This document shows, piece after piece, positions 46,589 through 56,318 of a stretch of DNA of 64,000 bases; position 1 is the first letter of the stretch; each line of letters begins with the position of its first letter. Location of the stretch: contig NZ_FMYM01000005.1 in the NCBI RefSeq assembly GCF_900096965.1, positions 1 through 64,000 on the forward strand, given 5' to 3'. This stretch comes from Shouchella lonarensis (GTDB lineage Bacteria > Bacillota > Bacilli > Bacillales > Bacillaceae_D). A program made the translations under genes and the position numbers. The notes under the pieces are model-generated. The model was given only the letters and a program-made list of their open reading frames with translations. It searched no databases and was not told the origin of the DNA.

Positions 46589-46856
46589 TTTGCTTGATCT
46601 CTTAAAGCTAGACTTGGGCATTACGCACATGTTGCGCGATGCCTATTTTTTGTCTTTATTGGAGTCGTCACGGGATCAACTGAAAGCGCGTGGGATTACG
46701 TTAGATACAAGTGTTATAGATGATAAAATGTTAGTCGTCAACTATGCCGCGTGGACTTATCGCAAGAGGCAGACAGGCGAGCCATTATCACCACACCTCA
46801 CACAACAAATTCGCAACAGGGTTGTAAAGGAGCGTGCCAAAGATGCCAAGCCTTAA
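46578..46856 (+). CDS. head-tail connector (gp6-like)
   Basis: 92 aa helical protein. The pattern of a short N-terminal helix, then DDKMLVVNYAAWTYRKRQTGEPLSPHL, fits the HK97 gp6/SPP1 gp15 adaptor family. It overlaps its neighbours at both ends. Confidence 0.75.
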   Translation: MENNLLDLLKLDLGITHMLRDAYFLSLLESSRDQLKARGITLDTSVIDDKMLVVNYAAWTYRKRQTGEPLSPHLTQQIRNRVVKERAKDAKP

Positions 46857-47175
46857 AGCTAATGTAGGTGGCATGTCATTGGATGATATTTGTGATTTGA
46901 TAACTGTGGATTACATCACCGACGATATACAACAAGAGATCAGTCAGGAGACAGCGCGCACGGTGTTTTGCATTCGATTAAGCGTATCGCGGCAAGAGTT
47001 TTATAATGCAGGTCAAGCGGGGCACAAACCAAGTATGACGCTATTAGTTGATAGCGATGAGTACGACAACGAGCAAAAATTTGTGTATCAAGACCAGACA
47101 TATCACGTGTACCGCTCATTTTTGAGGCAGGACGGATACACCGAGTTATACGGGGAGGTTCGCACTGGTGATTGA
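46843..47175 (+). CDS. head closure protein, putative
   Basis: 110 aa beta-rich protein (YQDQTYHVYRSFLRQDGYTELY) at the place of the SPP1 gp16-type head closure gene. The ATG at 46843 is at proper distance from AGGAG; the upstream GTG is too close. Assignment rests on gene order. Confidence 0.65.
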   Translation: MPSLKANVGGMSLDDICDLITVDYITDDIQQEISQETARTVFCIRLSVSRQEFYNAGQAGHKPSMTLLVDSDEYDNEQKFVYQDQTYHVYRSFLRQDGYTELYGEVRTGD

Positions 47176-47515
47176 TGTAGCAAAAGAAATTACGCAAGCC
47201 TTAAAAGACTATACAACAGAGGTAGAAAAAGGACTGGAGAACGCAAGCGAACAAATTGCGAAAGAGACGGTTACACGGTTACGCTCAACTAGCCCAAAGC
47301 GACATGGGAAATATGAAAAAGGCTGGCGGCTTAAAAAGCTCAGTAAAGGTTATGTCGTGCATAACGCAACGCGCGCCGGACTTGCGCACCTTTTAGAGTT
47401 TGGGCACGCAACACGCAACGGAAGACGCACAGCGGCACAACCGCATATAAAACCTGTGGAAGAACAAGCAATCAGCGAATTTGAAAAAGCCGTCGTAAAG
47501 GTTATAAAAGGATGA
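47168..47515 (+). CDS. HK97 gp10-like minor structural protein
   Basis: 115 aa. The signature GWRLKKLSKGYVVHNATRAGLAHLLEFGHATRNG and the nearby HIKPVEEQA are typical of HK97 gp10-like (tail completion) proteins. GTG start, overlapping the preceding gene. Confidence 0.8.
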   Translation: MIDVAKEITQALKDYTTEVEKGLENASEQIAKETVTRLRSTSPKRHGKYEKGWRLKKLSKGYVVHNATRAGLAHLLEFGHATRNGRRTAAQPHIKPVEEQAISEFEKAVVKVIKG

Positions 47516-47826
47516 TGTTAGTAGAGCTAGCAAATATATTGAGGGGTACGGGTTATCCGGTGGCGTACCTGCAATTTAAATCAACCCCATCTATCCCGTT
47601 TATTGTTTATTACACGGAAGGAAGCAATCATTTTTATGCTGATAACAGTGTTAGAAAACGCACCTATGATGTGACTGTCGAGTTATATACAGACACTAAA
47701 AAGTTGGCAGCAGAAGAAAAGCTAGAAAATACACTTTTAGCGCACGGATTGCCTTTCTCAGACGTGGAAGTGTTTATAGAAAAGGAAAACCTTTACTTGA
47801 AAAAATATCAAATTGGAGTGATATGA
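47512..47826 (+). CDS. tail terminator-like protein
   Basis: 104 aa, alpha/beta. In position and size it corresponds to the tail terminator of siphoviruses (SPP1 gp17 type). YDVTVELYTDTKKLAAEEKLE resembles these proteins. Assignment mostly from gene order. Confidence 0.65.
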   Translation: MMLVELANILRGTGYPVAYLQFKSTPSIPFIVYYTEGSNHFYADNSVRKRTYDVTVELYTDTKKLAAEEKLENTLLAHGLPFSDVEVFIEKENLYLKKYQIGVI

Positions 47827-48413
47827 TGAGCAACAACAAAGTACAATTTGGATTGGAAAACGCCCATTACGCAACATTTAAGATTGAGGGCGGCAATGTC
47901 ATTTATGATAAGCCAATCCCGTTGCGGGGATCGGTTGAGTTAAATCTTGAACCCAGAGGGGACATGGAGCCTTTTTATGCAGACAATATGATCTACTATT
48001 CAGCGCCCAATAACCAAGGTTATGACGGTACATTGACAATCGCTACTATTCCAGAACAATTTGCCATTGATTGCCTAGGAGAAGAAAAAGACATTGAAAC
48101 TGGCACATTAACAGAAGTATCAAACGCCAAGCCGCAACCTTTTGCTCTTTTGTTTGAATTTGACGGCGACCAAAAGGCGACGCGGCACGTGCTATATCAC
48201 TGTGTGGCTAACCGTCCTACGATGGGATCAGCGACGCGCACGGATTCAGTCGAGGTGAAAACAAATGAACTTACTTTTGTAGCAAGCCGCCGACTAACAG
48301 ACAACAGAGTTAAAACAAAAACGCTTGGCAGCACGCCGGATGAAGTCTACAACGCTTGGTATTCCACAGTTTTTGACAAGGCGGTTCTTAAAAATGAAGG
48401 GGCTGAAAGTTGA
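47823..48413 (+). CDS. major tail protein (phi13 type)
   Basis: 196 aa tail tube subunit. The N-terminal KVQFGLENAHYATF and the middle CVANRPTMGSATRTDSVEV are typical of the phi13-family tail tube proteins. Its stop overlaps the tail chaperone start. Confidence 0.88.
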   Translation: MMSNNKVQFGLENAHYATFKIEGGNVIYDKPIPLRGSVELNLEPRGDMEPFYADNMIYYSAPNNQGYDGTLTIATIPEQFAIDCLGEEKDIETGTLTEVSNAKPQPFALLFEFDGDQKATRHVLYHCVANRPTMGSATRTDSVEVKTNELTFVASRRLTDNRVKTKTLGSTPDEVYNAWYSTVFDKAVLKNEGAES

Positions 48414-48769
48414 TGGAAAAGACACTAGAAATAGACGGTCGGAAAGTACGATTTAAGTCAACAGCGGCAACGACATTACGGTATAAAAAGCAATTCGGGC
48501 GGGAGTATTTTGCTGATCTATTGAAAATGTACCCGCTTGTAAAACTTCAAGAACAGGGAAAAGACATTCAAAATATGGAATATGAAGTGATGAAATATAT
48601 TGATTTTGAAGTGTTGTACAACATCACGTGGGTGCTTGCAAAGACAGCAGATAAATCGCTATCCGAACCCGTGGAATGGCTTGACACATTCGATGAATTC
48701 CCATTGATGGAGATTTTACCGGAGTTACAAGAGCTAATTGAAAAGTCTGTAGGCACTAAAAAAAAGTAG
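48413..48769 (+). CDS. tail assembly chaperone, short form (gpG-like)
   Basis: 118 aa in the zero frame. It coats the tape measure protein during tail assembly. The last codons before the stop (48758-48766) contain A AAA AAG, a canonical -1 slippery heptamer. A second product is made by frameshifting (see 48413-48969). The ATG at 48413 is preferred to a TTG directly before it. Confidence 0.85.
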   Translation: MEKTLEIDGRKVRFKSTAATTLRYKKQFGREYFADLLKMYPLVKLQEQGKDIQNMEYEVMKYIDFEVLYNITWVLAKTADKSLSEPVEWLDTFDEFPLMEILPELQELIEKSVGTKKK

Positions 48770-48969
48770 AAACAAACGAAGAGTCGTGCGGTGATCCCCT
48801 AACTACTGATACTTTTTTATTTATGTGCAAAAAAGTAGGCTTGACGTTGGAGGACATGCATTTGATGACGGTTGGTATGTGTCTTGACTACATGGACGAG
48901 TATATTCAGCAAAATTCAGGTAAAACGAGAACACGCAAAGCCACACAGGCAGACTATGACAGCTTTTAA
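48413..48969 (+). CDS. tail assembly chaperone, -1 frameshift product (gpGT-like)
   Basis: Slipping by -1 at A AAA AAG (48760-48766) continues an open frame for about 67 codons to a TAA at 48967-48969. The extension begins VETNEESCGDP and ends with ADYDSF, a C-terminus common in such T domains. It lacks a good ribosome site of its own. The arrangement G / G-T before the tape measure gene is conserved in long-tailed phages. Confidence 0.82.
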
Positions 48970-48986
48970 AGAATGGGGGTGAGTCT

Positions 48987-51350
48987 GTGAGCAAGCGCAT
49001 AAAGGGTATTACAATCGAATTGGACGGGGAAACAAAAGGACTTGATAAAGCGCTGGGAGATGTCAATAAGCGGTCTCGTGATGTGAATAAAGAGCTTCGA
49101 GATGTTGAGAAACTTTTGAAATTTAATCCCGGAAATACACAGCTAGTAGCGCAGAAACAAAAATTGCTAGGCGAACAAGTGTCTATTACAAGAGATCGCT
49201 TGAAACAACTAAAAGCCGCGGAAGCAGAGGTGCAAAGGCAGTTTGAAAACGGGGAGATTGGCGAGGAACAGTACAGAGCCTTTCAGCGTGAGTTGGTAGA
49301 GACGGAAAGCAAACTAAAACACTTCGAATCCCAGCTACAGCAAACCCCGACCAAGTTTGAAAGATTTTCAACCGCCATGCACAAAGCCGGCGACAAGATG
49401 AAAGATGTCGGTAAAAAGGCAAAAGATACTGGTATGAGTTTGACTAAATTTGTGACAGCACCGATTATGGCAGGCGGCGCGGCACTTGTTGCGCTTGCGA
49501 AAGCGTCAGGAGAATCAGCCGACCGTATATTGGATTTAAGTGAAATCACAGGAATGTCTACGGATGCTATTCAAGAGTGGCAACATGTATCCACAGTTGC
49601 GGGAGTCGAACAAGAAGCCATGACAAAAGCTGTGGAAGGGCTAGTGCGCAAAATCCCACAACTTGAAGCTGAGGGAGGCAAAGCCACCGAAGCACTAAAA
49701 AAGATGGGTGTGTCCTACAGTGATCTCAAAAAGATGTCGCCCGATCAGCAAATTGACACGTTAATGAGATCATTGTCGCAAATGGAAGACCCGTTAGAGC
49801 GTAACGCTATAGGCTCACAGCTTTTCGGCGGTGCATGGAAAGATATAGCACCTATCCTTGGCATGGGTGCGGACGGAATCGAAAGAGCCAAAGAAGAAGC
49901 GCGCGAATTGGGCGTAGTCATGGGAGAAGACAGCCTAAACGATGCAAATAATTTTCGAATCGAATTAGATAAACTAACAGAAGTCTTTAAAAAGATGTTT
50001 ATGCAAATTGGCGCAGACTTGGCACCGATGTTACGAGATACGCTAGCCCCTATTATTCAAGATACAGTTATTCCGGCGCTGCAAAGTATGGCGGAGAAGG
50101 TAAAAGAGGTGCTCGAATGGTTTAAAGAGCTATCCCCCCAAACGCAAACGCTTATTGTAGGTGCAATCGGTCTTGCGGCGGCGCTTGGTCCCTTGTTAAC
50201 TGCTTTTGGTATGATGTCAATGGGTATGGGTTCAGTGCTCAAGATTATCCCAACACTAGTCATGGCGGTTGGATCGTTAGGAAAGGCGCTAATGTTTTTG
50301 GCAGTAAACCCTGTGGGATTGGTTATCACGGCAATAGGGCTATTGGTAGCAGCGGGTATTTGGTTATATCAAAACTGGGATACGGTAAAGGCAACAATTA
50401 TCAACATATGGAATGTGATCTCAATAGCGGTCGGTAATTTTATAAAAGGACTCGTTGCAACTATTAAGAGTTGGTTTGGTAAGGCAAAGGAAATTATTGT
50501 CACGATTTTCACGGCTATTTCTACGTTTTTTAATAAGATATGGTCGGGTATCAAGTCATTTTTAGGCTCGATTGTGAGCGGTATTGTATCATTTTTTAGT
50601 CAACGTTTTAACAGCGTAAAGACAACTATCACTAACGTGTTTAATGCGGTAAATAGCTTTATACGGTCTATTTGGTCGGGCATTAGGAGCTTTTTTGGAT
50701 CAATTGTATCTGGTATTGTTTCAACCGTAACGGGGCGATTTGGGTCACTCCTTACGGGCATTAGAAATACGATGAACAAGATTAGATCAACTATCAGCAA
50801 CATCTGGAATAACGTTATGTCATTTTTTCGGGGCATCAACTTATGGCAGATCGGTAAGGACATTATAAATGGTCTCATAAACGGGATAAAATCTATGGCA
50901 AAAAAAGTGGTCAACTCTGTAAAAGGTGTTGTAGATGGAGCTATCCAAGGGGCTAAAAACCTACTAGGCATTGCGTCGCCGTCAAAGGTGTTTAAAAAGT
51001 TCGGAGAGTACACAGGGCAAGGCTTTGAACAAGGCATGACCGCAATGGTTGGTAAGGTTAAAAACGCGGCTGAAAAGATGGGAGATGCAGCATTTCTAAA
51101 TCTACCGAAAGACCATGAGTACACCGCAAAAATAAACGCTAATACGACGACAAGTGGTGCAAGTGCTAGCCCACAGTTTTTGCTTGCAGAGATTGGAAAA
51201 ATGCTCGCGGCGCAAATGCAAAGCAACCAAAGCGGGCAACCTATTTACTTAACCCTAGATGGTAAAGTCATTGCACAAAGCGTGGTCGGGGAGGTTACGA
51301 GGTTGCAAGATCACCGCGAATATAGACGTAGGAGGTCACCACGTGCGTAG
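48987..51350 (+). CDS. tail tape measure protein
   Basis: 787 aa, setting tail length. Residues 1-130 form a coiled coil; the TMP core follows (GMSTDAIQEWQHVSTVAGVEQE near 190). A hydrophobic stretch lies near 400-480, followed by repeated segments with SGI(K/R)SF(L/F)GSIVSGIV around 520-580. GTG start after GGGGGTGAG. Confidence 0.93.
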   Translation: MSKRIKGITIELDGETKGLDKALGDVNKRSRDVNKELRDVEKLLKFNPGNTQLVAQKQKLLGEQVSITRDRLKQLKAAEAEVQRQFENGEIGEEQYRAFQRELVETESKLKHFESQLQQTPTKFERFSTAMHKAGDKMKDVGKKAKDTGMSLTKFVTAPIMAGGAALVALAKASGESADRILDLSEITGMSTDAIQEWQHVSTVAGVEQEAMTKAVEGLVRKIPQLEAEGGKATEALKKMGVSYSDLKKMSPDQQIDTLMRSLSQMEDPLERNAIGSQLFGGAWKDIAPILGMGADGIERAKEEARELGVVMGEDSLNDANNFRIELDKLTEVFKKMFMQIGADLAPMLRDTLAPIIQDTVIPALQSMAEKVKEVLEWFKELSPQTQTLIVGAIGLAAALGPLLTAFGMMSMGMGSVLKIIPTLVMAVGSLGKALMFLAVNPVGLVITAIGLLVAAGIWLYQNWDTVKATIINIWNVISIAVGNFIKGLVATIKSWFGKAKEIIVTIFTAISTFFNKIWSGIKSFLGSIVSGIVSFFSQRFNSVKTTITNVFNAVNSFIRSIWSGIRSFFGSIVSGIVSTVTGRFGSLLTGIRNTMNKIRSTISNIWNNVMSFFRGINLWQIGKDIINGLINGIKSMAKKVVNSVKGVVDGAIQGAKNLLGIASPSKVFKKFGEYTGQGFEQGMTAMVGKVKNAAEKMGDAAFLNLPKDHEYTAKINANTTTSGASASPQFLLAEIGKMLAAQMQSNQSGQPIYLTLDGKVIAQSVVGEVTRLQDHREYRRRRSPRA

Positions 51351-52047
51351 CTCATTCACTTTTAACAATATACGCAAAGATAATATTTACTTACGAGATG
51401 GACGCGAGAGAGCACCATTTGCGCCGATCACACGGGATGTATTAAGCATAAACGGTTTACATCGGTTGCGGCATAGTAAACAACAATTGCGGACGATCAC
51501 GCAACCGATTAGTTATGTAGTGGACGATGATGCTACAACGAGAAAAAGAGAGTTGTCAAGCTGGTTAATTACAGACGAACCTGCCCCGCTGATTTTTGAC
51601 GATGAGCCGGATATAATCTATATGGCAATAGTAGAAAACACGTTAGAAGACTTTGAAGAAATGGCAGATCACAGAGGTGGAACAATTGAATTTTTGATAC
51701 TCGATACATTGGGGGAAACTCAAACACTAACTGTGGGCACATCTTTTGTGGAGTACAATATAGGCGGTCAGTTGCCTGCAAACTGGACAAGTAAAACCAT
51801 TTTTAATGAAGAAACAATAAATTACACACTAGAAAACAATGCAGGTGGGAAGATCGTACTAAATTATACGTTTGGCAAGGGTGATACATTAGAAATTGAC
51901 TATTCCAAGCGTAAAATTGTTTTAAATGGCACAGTGAGAATGCCGTTACTGTCATTGTTTTCTAATTGGTTTGCGCTCAAGCCCGCGCGGATGAAGTTGA
52001 AAGCAAGCGCCGAAACACATATCACATACACAGAGCGATTCTATTAA
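51343..52047 (+). CDS. distal tail protein (Dit-like)
   Basis: 234 aa, joining tail tube and tail tip. The N-terminal beta domain with SFTFNNIRKDNIYLRDGRERAPFAP-like opening and the later DEPAPLIFDDEPD segment match siphovirus tail component proteins. The GTG at 51343 follows AGGAGGT and overlaps the tape measure stop; upstream codons in this frame belong to that gene. Confidence 0.85.
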   Translation: MRSSFTFNNIRKDNIYLRDGRERAPFAPITRDVLSINGLHRLRHSKQQLRTITQPISYVVDDDATTRKRELSSWLITDEPAPLIFDDEPDIIYMAIVENTLEDFEEMADHRGGTIEFLILDTLGETQTLTVGTSFVEYNIGGQLPANWTSKTIFNEETINYTLENNAGGKIVLNYTFGKGDTLEIDYSKRKIVLNGTVRMPLLSLFSNWFALKPARMKLKASAETHITYTERFY

Positions 52048-52065
52048 TGAACGGATGTGAACACA

Positions 52066-55000
52066 ATGGCAGAGCTATATATATTTAGTCCAAAAGATGA
52101 GCTATTGACAGCAATTACAAAAGAAAAAGGACTCATCAGCGCAACGCTACGCGAAGAGCTAAACAAAGTACCCGATCAGCCGTTTACGTTTACAGTGTTA
52201 GCGGATGAAGCGGATGCACGCTATATTATGGAAGAAAATCAAGTCGTGGTGAAGGATAAGGAGAATGAGTTGCGCCTTTTTGCGATTAAGGAAATCGAAG
52301 ACGTGCGTATGGAAGAAGGAACGGAAACCACGGCGATCTGTGAACCCGCCTACATGGAGCTAAAAGAACACATCGTAACGGACAAGCGCTTTAATGATCA
52401 AACAGCAGATGTGGCATTAAAAGCAGCTTTGGAGGGGACGAGATGGACGGGCAGTGTGGGTATAGAGTTAGGCAAACGATCCACAAACTTCTATTATGTC
52501 ACCGCAATTGATGCCGTGTGGGATATTTTAAATGTTTGGGGCGGTGAGTTTAGGGACGCGGTGACGTTTGACGGCAATCGCATTACATCGCGTAAGATTT
52601 ACATTGTACCTCGTCGCGGCGTGGATAACGGGAAACGACTAGAGGTGGACTATAATATAGAAGAAATTGAACGGCGTGTGTTATCGTATCCCGTTACGTC
52701 TTTATATGGACGGGGTGCGTCTTTAGAAACGGAAGGTGGCGGGGACACAAGATACATCGACTTTGCAGGTGTGGAATGGAAAAAGAGTAAAGGCGATCCC
52801 ACAGACAAGCCAAAAGGGCAACGCTGGGTAGGTGATCCTACTTTACTGCAAAAGTATGGACGCAATCACAACGGCAAATTATTGCACCGCGCGGCAATCT
52901 GGCAAGACGGAGACATAGAGGACGCAAAGGAGTTACTAAAAGCCACGTGGGAGCAATTACAGGCTACCAAGCAAGTTGAAGTCAATTATCTTTTGTCGGT
53001 GCATTTATTGGAGTCGCTAGCTGGCTATGATCATGAGCGTGTCTCTTTGGGAGATACAGCGCGCGTCATTGATCGCAATTTTTCCCGACCAATTGAGGTG
53101 CAAACGCGAGTGATCGCGCTCGAATATGATTTGTTAGACATTGACAACACCGCCATTGTTGAAATGGGACAATTCCTATCACTCCACAGTTTTGATGACC
53201 GTCTGGACAAGATCGCTAATGAAATAGACAGCAAGCGTCGTTTGTGGGATACAAAGGATGGCGCGATTGATGCGAGTAAGTATCCAAACATTATACCTGA
53301 TGTGCCAATTGTAACCACAGAAGGGCTATTTGCCGCGATCAAAATTGACTGGGATTATGATTATCTTGCGACATATGTTGCTGGCTATGAGGTGTATATT
53401 AGTGAAGTAAAGGGCTTTATACCGTCTCCCGAAACGCTCGTGTGGCGTGGTTACGGCAATAGCTACAGTTATCACGGCGAAGTCAATAAACAATATTATG
53501 TGCGTGTGCGGGCATTTAACTATCATGATAGGTATTCAGATTTTTCCGATGAATCCACTGCTTTGACGCAAAGAATCATCTCCCGTGAAATATTGTTTGG
53601 AAAAGAGCATGCCGAAACGTTACAAAAGTTATCGAAAACAGCAAAGCTGCTGGCTGATGAAACGATTGATTTTGATACGATTACAAAGGATGCTAGGGAA
53701 AAGATCAATGAACAAGCGCGACAATATACCGATGAAGAAATTCACGGAAAGGCAAAAGAAATTGAAGCGAAGCTATCGGAAACGATCGGCGTTGAAGTGC
53801 TAGAAAAAGCAGAAGAAAAACTAAAACAAGAACTTGCTGGTGTAGATGGAAAAGTTACGACTGTAAAAAATGAGATTGATAAGGAAAAAGATAGGGTATC
53901 ACAAGCAATTGAGCAGCTAAGCAATGTCGATGAATCCCTATCTCGCACAACCACGACATTGACACAGCACGCAGAAGCAATTGAAGCACGTGCGAAGAAA
54001 GAAGAACTGAACAAGGTGACGGGCGAAGTCTCTAGTGTGAAGTCGCAAGTGAAAGTTGTTGCGGAAGGGTTAAAAACAAAAGCAGAAGCAACAAATGTGT
54101 ACACGAAGAAAGAGACAGACAACAAATTAGGCTCCCACGTGGAAAAAACGATCTATGAAAAGCGGCAAACCACGTTAGATGCAACGATTGCTGGTATCCA
54201 CGGCGTTGTAAATAAAACAACAACGGTTGTTGACGATCTAACGGGTGAAGTTAGCAAAGTAAAGTCAAATGTATCTACTTTAGAACAAACGGCAAAAGGA
54301 ATCCATACCAAGGTTGATCAAGTAAAAAAAGAAAACACAGAAGCAATAAAAGCAGTCCAGTCCACACTTGACCAAACAGCTAATGCAATAGCCTTACGTG
54401 CAACTAAAACAGAAGTCAATACACTAACGAACCGTCTGTCACAAGCTGAATCTCAATTAACTGTACAAGCCAATGAGATAGCCGCAAAAGTTGAAAAAGA
54501 CGGGCTCATTTCTGCAATTAACATGCAGCCGGAACGGATTAGAATTAAAAGCGAGTTAATAGAAATAGACGGAAAAACCCTCATACGAGAAGGAGCCATC
54601 GGGAAAGCTGCCATCGGTAAAGGCGAGATCACGGACGCGCATATAGAAAATGTCATCATAAAAACAGGGCAGATCAGAGACGGCGCAATTACAAACGCCA
54701 AAATAGGCAGGCTCGCAGTGGACACCGCCAATATTGCAAATGGAGCGATTACAGATTTACAAGTGTCTAATATCAATGCTAGTAAGATTACATCGGGGTA
54801 TATAGATGCCGCTAACATCGCAATAATGGCTATGGGCAGTAATAGCAGCACTAGACAGGTTTTAAAAATGGATAAGGAGGGTCTGCATTCTTATGATAGC
54901 AATGGTAAATTGCGCATTTTGCTAGCGGTTAAAAATTACAAAGGCGGCAGCCCTGCTGTGTTGCGTTTTTTCGATGAAAAGGAAAGGAATATGGGTTATA

Positions 55001-55605
55001 TCGGTGCAAACGCAGAAGAAACTTTTTCTATATATAGCGCAGGAGCTTCTCATTTCTTAACTGATCGGATTGCATCGCACCACGCTGATAAGTTTCATTT
55101 TTCGGTACATCGGGATAAAAGTAAAAACAAGAAATTTTGGGTCATGTACTCACATAAAAGCAGCAGTGGTGACTTAAACCCAAGTTTGTATCCAAGTCAG
55201 CACGCATATGGATACTTGGGGGTATCTGGCGAATGGATATGGGGATCATATATCGTCCACATGAACTACAAGAACCTTCATAAAGATTCGTCACGAGATA
55301 AAAAAGAAAATATACAAGGTGTGGATATTGACTATTATTCATCCGTTTTTGATCAATTAAATTTTGTGACATATCACTACAAAAATGATGCGGAAGAAGA
55401 AAACCCTGCAACGTTTGTAAGGAAAAATTTAGGTTTGATCTATGAAGAAAGCCCCAAAGAAATCAAGATAAGCGACGAAAACAAAGGAATAGCTATGGAC
55501 GATCTCACTGCACTAATTGGCATCAAAGTGCAGCAGCAGAACGCTAAAATTAAAATGCTGCAAGAAGAACTGATTGAATTAAAAAGGAGCGTGCGGAATG
55601 GATAG
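52066..55605 (+). CDS. tail-tip/receptor-binding protein with C-terminal S74 chaperone
   Basis: About 1179 aa. Residues 1-370 are the Tal/prophage-endopeptidase-type base. A fibronectin-like part follows (about 410-510), then a long coiled coil (about 530-810), small repeat elements (IGKAAIGKGEITDAHI) and a distal domain. The last 105 residues look like a peptidase S74 intramolecular chaperone. It has the Ser-Lys signature SSRDKKENI, cut off by self-cleavage after the fiber trimer folds. ATG 52066 or GTG 52057 could start it. Confidence 0.85.
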   Translation: MAELYIFSPKDELLTAITKEKGLISATLREELNKVPDQPFTFTVLADEADARYIMEENQVVVKDKENELRLFAIKEIEDVRMEEGTETTAICEPAYMELKEHIVTDKRFNDQTADVALKAALEGTRWTGSVGIELGKRSTNFYYVTAIDAVWDILNVWGGEFRDAVTFDGNRITSRKIYIVPRRGVDNGKRLEVDYNIEEIERRVLSYPVTSLYGRGASLETEGGGDTRYIDFAGVEWKKSKGDPTDKPKGQRWVGDPTLLQKYGRNHNGKLLHRAAIWQDGDIEDAKELLKATWEQLQATKQVEVNYLLSVHLLESLAGYDHERVSLGDTARVIDRNFSRPIEVQTRVIALEYDLLDIDNTAIVEMGQFLSLHSFDDRLDKIANEIDSKRRLWDTKDGAIDASKYPNIIPDVPIVTTEGLFAAIKIDWDYDYLATYVAGYEVYISEVKGFIPSPETLVWRGYGNSYSYHGEVNKQYYVRVRAFNYHDRYSDFSDESTALTQRIISREILFGKEHAETLQKLSKTAKLLADETIDFDTITKDAREKINEQARQYTDEEIHGKAKEIEAKLSETIGVEVLEKAEEKLKQELAGVDGKVTTVKNEIDKEKDRVSQAIEQLSNVDESLSRTTTTLTQHAEAIEARAKKEELNKVTGEVSSVKSQVKVVAEGLKTKAEATNVYTKKETDNKLGSHVEKTIYEKRQTTLDATIAGIHGVVNKTTTVVDDLTGEVSKVKSNVSTLEQTAKGIHTKVDQVKKENTEAIKAVQSTLDQTANAIALRATKTEVNTLTNRLSQAESQLTVQANEIAAKVEKDGLISAINMQPERIRIKSELIEIDGKTLIREGAIGKAAIGKGEITDAHIENVIIKTGQIRDGAITNAKIGRLAVDTANIANGAITDLQVSNINASKITSGYIDAANIAIMAMGSNSSTRQVLKMDKEGLHSYDSNGKLRILLAVKNYKGGSPAVLRFFDEKERNMGYIGANAEETFSIYSAGASHFLTDRIASHHADKFHFSVHRDKSKNKKFWVMYSHKSSSGDLNPSLYPSQHAYGYLGVSGEWIWGSYIVHMNYKNLHKDSSRDKKENIQGVDIDYYSSVFDQLNFVTYHYKNDAEEENPATFVRKNLGLIYEESPKEIKISDENKGIAMDDLTALIGIKVQQQNAKIKMLQEELIELKRSVRNG

Positions 55606-55828
55606 AACTGAACAGATGGGACAATTGACAGAAGAAGAAAAAATGCGTATCGAACTAAGCAATAAAGCGCGCATTACAGAGCAGCTTGCGGCGAGGTTAG
55701 GACAACGCGAAATAGAACTTGCAGAATCGCAAACAAGATGCGAAACTTTCGCGGCGGCGTTCGAAGAAGTACAGAAGGAACTACAAGCGTGGAAAGATGG
55801 CAGTAAGGGAGGTGATTGCCGTAACTGA
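55598..55828 (+). CDS. small coiled-coil phage protein, 76 aa
   Basis: A helical, highly charged protein with heptad pattern (LAARLGQREIELAESQTRCE). It overlaps the tail-tip gene end. Unknown; the position corresponds to small tail or lysis accessory genes. Followed by a terminator. Confidence 0.65.
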   Translation: MDRTEQMGQLTEEEKMRIELSNKARITEQLAARLGQREIELAESQTRCETFAAAFEEVQKELQAWKDGSKGGDCRN

Positions 55829-55849
55829 GTAATGCAGATGATGCATATG

Positions 55850-55870
55850 AGACCGTTGCGGTCTTTTTTT
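55850..55870 (+). terminator. terminator between tail and lysis genes
   Basis: AGACCG and CGGTCT form the stem around TTG, followed by seven T. Confidence 0.88.
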
Positions 55871-55904
55871 ATGTCTAATTTTAAATAGGAAAGGATTTGA
55901 GTAA

Positions 55905-56318
55905 ATGGAGCACGTATCATTATTTTTAAACATGGAAAATTTGGAGGTAGCGCGCCTATATTTATTTGGTAGCGTGAAGTTTTTGGACTTATTACTTGTT
56001 GTTATGGCACTTGATATTATAACAGGTGTTGCAAAAGCGATTAAGAATGGCACCCTGTGGAGCCGAACGAGCCTGTTTGGGTATACACGTAAGCTGTTGG
56101 TCTTGGTTGTCGTTGTACTGGCAAACGTCGTGGACAAGGTGTTAGGCATGGGTGGCGCGATCACATATGCGACTGTAATCTTTTACATCGTCAACGAAGG
56201 ACTGAGCATTTTAGAGAATCTCGCTCAAATGAATGTTGTTGTTCCTAAGAAGCTAGCTGGAAAGCTCCAAGTGATGGAGACAGAAGCGACTAAAAAAGAA
56301 ACAGGGGGAAACGAATAA
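55905..56318 (+). CDS. phage holin (holin_4/Cp-1 type)
   Basis: 137 aa with two or three membrane helices (LLLVVMALDIITGVAKAI, LVLVVVVLANVVDKVLGMG, AITYATVIFYIVNEGLSILEN). The DIITGVAKA motif and the NEGLSILENLAQ ending are typical of the toxin-secretion/phage-lysis holin family. It is directly followed by the amidase with overlapping stop and start. Confidence 0.93.
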   Translation: MEHVSLFLNMENLEVARLYLFGSVKFLDLLLVVMALDIITGVAKAIKNGTLWSRTSLFGYTRKLLVLVVVVLANVVDKVLGMGGAITYATVIFYIVNEGLSILENLAQMNVVVPKKLAGKLQVMETEATKKETGGNE

